Shown here in pieces: positions 61,312 through 64,000 of a stretch of 64,000 nt of DNA. The stretch is from Leadbetterella sp964563435 (GTDB lineage: Bacteria > Bacteroidota > Bacteroidia > Cytophagales > Spirosomataceae), in contig CAZLXI010000006.1 of assembly GCA_964563435.1 (NCBI GenBank), positions 1 to 64,000 of the forward strand. The letters run 5' to 3'. The notes under the pieces are model-generated. The model saw nothing but the letters and a program-made list of their open reading frames with translations. It did not search any database and had not been told where the DNA came from. Position numbers and translations under genes: made by a program. How positions within the stretch are numbered: the stretch's first letter is position 1; each line of letters starts with the position of its first letter.

Positions 61312-61448
61312 TTTTAATAATTATTTAAGTAAATTTGATAATGCAAAGTTGGCCCAACGCCATCTGCCCATCAATGGATAAACTTCATCATAAATTGTAC
61401 ATTTTTCCTTTCACAAAAATTAAAGCATCAAAACTTAAAAAATAAGAC

Positions 61449-64000
61449 ATGGACATATCGCTTAACAGAAGACAATTTATACAAAACAGCTCATTGACTC
61501 TCGCCGGGCTTTCCCTGGCCCGCTTCCCTGATCCACCGGCAAGTGCCTTACCTGAGGCAGAGCTGGCCTGGCTGGGTTCCTGTGCGAAAAACCAGGGTGT
61601 TACCTGGGGTGTACCCTGGTCTAAAGGGGTGATGAAGACGCTTAAACAATTCATGGTAAGGGGAGACGAAGGGGAATCGGCCGTACAAACCTGGCCGCTG
61701 GCTTTCTGGCCCGACGGCAGCTTAAAATGGACTGCCCACGCCTTGCCAGGCAATGTAGTACTGGGTAACAAGATCGTACTTCGCCAGGAAAACGCTGCTC
61801 CACCCTCTTCCCAAATTTCCGTTACGGAAGATGCTACGCAAATCCGTATTCATACCGGTCCTCTGCAGGCTGTGATCAATCGTCAGGGCACACACCTGGT
61901 CGAATCATTGCTGAGAAACGGGCAAATGATCTCCGGCAAGGGCAAACTGCTGGCTTTTGTACGTAATCAGCCCGACCACGAACCCGGCATACCTGTTCAC
62001 ACAGAGGCTTTTGAAAGTGAGCTTTCGTGCGTCACGATAGAGCAGAAAGGTCCGCTAAGGGCCACCATTAAACTGGAAGGTACCCACAAAAACAAGGAGG
62101 ATAGAAGCATTCTGCCCTTTGTGGTACGGTTCTATTTTTATGCCGGGAGCGAATGTATTAAAATTATCCACACTTTCATTTTTGATGCCGACGAGAACCG
62201 CGACTTTATCGGTGGTCTGGGTCTGAAATTCGATGTCAGTTTTCAGGGGGAAGAGCTTCACAACCGGCACATCAGGTTTGTAGGGGAAGAAAAAGGCGTC
62301 TTTTCAGAGGCAGTAAGAGGGCTTACCGGGCTAAGGCGAGATCCCGGCAAAGAAGTGCGTGATGCACAGATCGGTGGTCAGAAAACACCCCCTGTTGATA
62401 CATTCCCGGCCAATGTATCCGGCCGTATGGATTACATAGCAGCATTTGGTGACTATACCCTGCACCAGTCAGCTGCTGATGCATTTGAGATCCGAAAAAG
62501 AACAAAAAATGGCCATGGATGGTTACAGGCCGGTTACGGCAAACGTTCTGCAGGCACCGCTTACCTCGGTTCGCCTTCGGGAGGACTGGCCTTCGGTATC
62601 CGGAACTTCTGGCAGAGTCATCCGGCACAGCTGGATATCCGCCATGCGCAATCTGATACGGGTGAGGTATTCCTGTGGCTGTGGGCGCCCCTCTCCTCCC
62701 CCATGGACCTGCGCTTTTACCATGACGGCATGGGGCAGGACACCCACGCCAAACAACTGGAAGGGCTGGAGATCAACTATGAAGACTATGAACCCGAATT
62801 CGGCACACCCATGGGCGTAGCCCGCACCAGCGAACTAAGCCTGAAACTCTTTGATACCACTCCTTCTCATGAAGATCTGGCTAATTTTGCAGAAGAAATC
62901 CAAAACCCGGCCGGTATCACGGCCACACCCCACCATATGCAGGAAGCAGGTGCCTTCGGACGGGCCTTTAGCATTCCGTCTGCTACTGGCCGAAAACGCG
63001 GAGAAATAGAAAAACAGCTCGACTTTTACTTTGATTTCTACAAAAACCAGGTAGAGCAGCACCATTGGTACGGTTTCTGGAATTACGGAGATGTAATGCA
63101 TAGCTATGATGAAGACCGCCACGTCTGGCGATACGATGTGGGCGGTTATGCCTGGGACAATTCAGAACTCTCCACCGATATCTGGTTATGGACCTATTTC
63201 CTGAGTACCGGCCGCGCCGATGTTTTCCGCATGGCGGAAGCTATGACCCGCCATACCGGGGAAGTAGACGTTCATCACCTGGGGCGCTTCAGCCCGCTGG
63301 GCTCCCGTCATAATGTTTTACACTGGGGCTGCAGCGCAAAACAACTGCGGATCAGTACAGCCGTTAACCGACGATACTACTATTACCTCACCGCTGATGA
63401 ACGAACCGGTGACCTCATGCGAGAGCAGATCGATGCCGTCAAAACCCTGCAATCCGTGGTTCCTATCCGTAAAGTGAACCCTGATGTACCAAAAAATACC
63501 GAAGATACAGAGGTAGCCAGTGTGGGTTTCGGAACCGACTGGGGAGCCATTGCCGGCGCCTGGTTTACCGAGTGGGAACGTACCCGAAACCCCGGAATGA
63601 AAACCCGGCTCCTTAACAGCATGCGAACCATAACTGCGCAACCCCGAGGCTTCTTTACCGGCATTTCCTTCATGAACCTGCAAACCGGTGAGTTTGAAAT
63701 CGACAAAACCGGCAATATAGCTGTTTCTCACCTGAGTGCCGTGTTTGGCCTCCCCGAAATTTGCTTTGAACTGATTGAAGCCCTAAGAGATCCGGCCTTT
63801 GAAAAGGCCTGGCTGGATTACTGTACTTTATATAACGCATCACCCGAAGAGCAGGAAGCCCGGCTTGGTGAAAAACTGAAAAAGCTGAATCTTCAACAGG
63901 GCCATGCACGGCTGACCGCCTATGCCGCCTGGAAAACAGGAGATCAAAACCTGGCAAAAAGAGCATGGGCCGAATTCTTTAAAGGAGAAGGCGGAGTAAA
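61449..64000 (+). CDS. Tat-exported exo-rhamnogalacturonan-lyase-like protein (PcRGLX/YetA, PL26-like), partial
   Basis: The frame runs from ATG 61449 to the window end without a stop (850 codons). NRRQFIQNSSLTLAGLSLA at residues 6-24 is a twin-arginine signal. The first domain includes ELAWLGSCAKNQGVTWGVPW and TWPLAFWPDGSLKWTAHAL, which I associate with the PcRGLX/YetA N-terminal RIFT-barrel domain. Next come a beta-sandwich part (LPFVVRFYFYAGSECIKIIHTFIFD) and a C-terminal alpha/alpha toroid with many aromatic residues (HHWYGFWNYGDVMHSYDED, DIWLWTYF, VLHWGCSAKQ). The expected substrate is pectin-derived rhamnogalacturonan, but this is inference from fold recognition by eye. Confidence 0.75.
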   Translation, partial: MDISLNRRQFIQNSSLTLAGLSLARFPDPPASALPEAELAWLGSCAKNQGVTWGVPWSKGVMKTLKQFMVRGDEGESAVQTWPLAFWPDGSLKWTAHALPGNVVLGNKIVLRQENAAPPSSQISVTEDATQIRIHTGPLQAVINRQGTHLVESLLRNGQMISGKGKLLAFVRNQPDHEPGIPVHTEAFESELSCVTIEQKGPLRATIKLEGTHKNKEDRSILPFVVRFYFYAGSECIKIIHTFIFDADENRDFIGGLGLKFDVSFQGEELHNRHIRFVGEEKGVFSEAVRGLTGLRRDPGKEVRDAQIGGQKTPPVDTFPANVSGRMDYIAAFGDYTLHQSAADAFEIRKRTKNGHGWLQAGYGKRSAGTAYLGSPSGGLAFGIRNFWQSHPAQLDIRHAQSDTGEVFLWLWAPLSSPMDLRFYHDGMGQDTHAKQLEGLEINYEDYEPEFGTPMGVARTSELSLKLFDTTPSHEDLANFAEEIQNPAGITATPHHMQEAGAFGRAFSIPSATGRKRGEIEKQLDFYFDFYKNQVEQHHWYGFWNYGDVMHSYDEDRHVWRYDVGGYAWDNSELSTDIWLWTYFLSTGRADVFRMAEAMTRHTGEVDVHHLGRFSPLGSRHNVLHWGCSAKQLRISTAVNRRYYYYLTADERTGDLMREQIDAVKTLQSVVPIRKVNPDVPKNTEDTEVASVGFGTDWGAIAGAWFTEWERTRNPGMKTRLLNSMRTITAQPRGFFTGISFMNLQTGEFEIDKTGNIAVSHLSAVFGLPEICFELIEALRDPAFEKAWLDYCTLYNASPEEQEARLGEKLKKLNLQQGHARLTAYAAWKTGDQNLAKRAWAEFFKGEGGV

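Noticed and set aside
1..64000. tRNA, rRNA or riboswitch genes
   Set aside because: I looked through the gaps between genes and saw no cloverleaf, rRNA-like or known riboswitch core. A covariance-model search would be needed to be sure.

Overview
The window is chromosomal DNA from a member of the Bacteroidota, most likely a gliding or T9SS-bearing flavobacterium. Supporting signs are a gldC homologue, a subtilase with a type IX secretion C-terminal domain, CzcA pumps fused to TolC-type proteins, a TonB-dependent receptor with a carboxypeptidase-like N-terminal domain, many short lipoproteins, and upstream boxes of the TAnnTTTG type instead of E. coli -10 boxes. Most genes are moderate in G+C. 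The stretches around 47.6-48.2 kb and 57-61.4 kb are visibly more A+T-rich and hold toxin-antitoxin pairs and a broken gene, so they look like accessory DNA. I saw no rRNA, tRNA, CRISPR array or complete insertion sequence.

Layout. 0-6.2 kb: first heavy-metal efflux locus (small exported protein, CzcA-TolC fusion, CzcB lipoprotein). 6.3-11 kb: DPP-IV-like peptidase, a small conserved protein, and a radical-SAM/partner pair linked to DNA metabolism. 11-20.6 kb: second metal locus (Cys/His-rich small protein, second CzcA-TolC fusion, His-rich CzcB, NicO-like membrane protein, Fur-family regulator, Zn/Cd P-type ATPase). 20.7-27 kb: Xre-RES toxin-antitoxin pair, pyrophosphatase, thioredoxin-like protein, thiolase, hisD-hisG. 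27-31 kb: a 44-residue membrane protein, T9SS-type subtilase, phytanoyl-CoA dioxygenase-like enzyme and Gfo/Idh oxidoreductase. 31-45.8 kb: gldC, DUF4197 lipoprotein, cinA, 2-oxoacid dehydrogenase E2, two paralogous lipoproteins, M3 peptidase, QueA-like protein, cobalamin adenosyltransferase, CBM9-like protein, outer-membrane barrel and tyrS. 45.9-51.1 kb: two-gene ABC exporter, RelE/ParE-type pair, copper ATPase and a CopZ-like protein. 51.2-57 kb: ECF sigma factor, anti-sigma/HEAT protein, two DUF4097 proteins, then a TonB-dependent receptor. 57-64 kb: VapBC, an orphan, an MBL-fold pseudogene, AraC regulator, alpha/beta hydrolase, OsmC-like protein, and the start of a Tat-exported protein resembling exo-rhamnogalacturonan lyases (PL26).

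The strongest theme is metal homeostasis: two paralogous CzcCBA systems, a Zn/Cd ATPase with a palindrome over its promoter next to a Fur-family gene, and a copper ATPase with a detached HMA protein. Both CzcA proteins carry D-D-E residues in TM4 typical of Zn/Co/Cd/Ni pumps, and both keep a signal-peptide-like segment at the CzcA/TolC junction. Both loci begin with a small exported protein ending in QPP(R/K)I, which I consider the best lead for an undescribed accessory component. Other leads are the sigma/HEAT/DUF4097 operon, the leader region of the TonB receptor, a 124-bp element with 19-bp inverted ends, and several repeat families.

All functions are read from sequence by eye. Family names rest on recognised motifs, not on searches.
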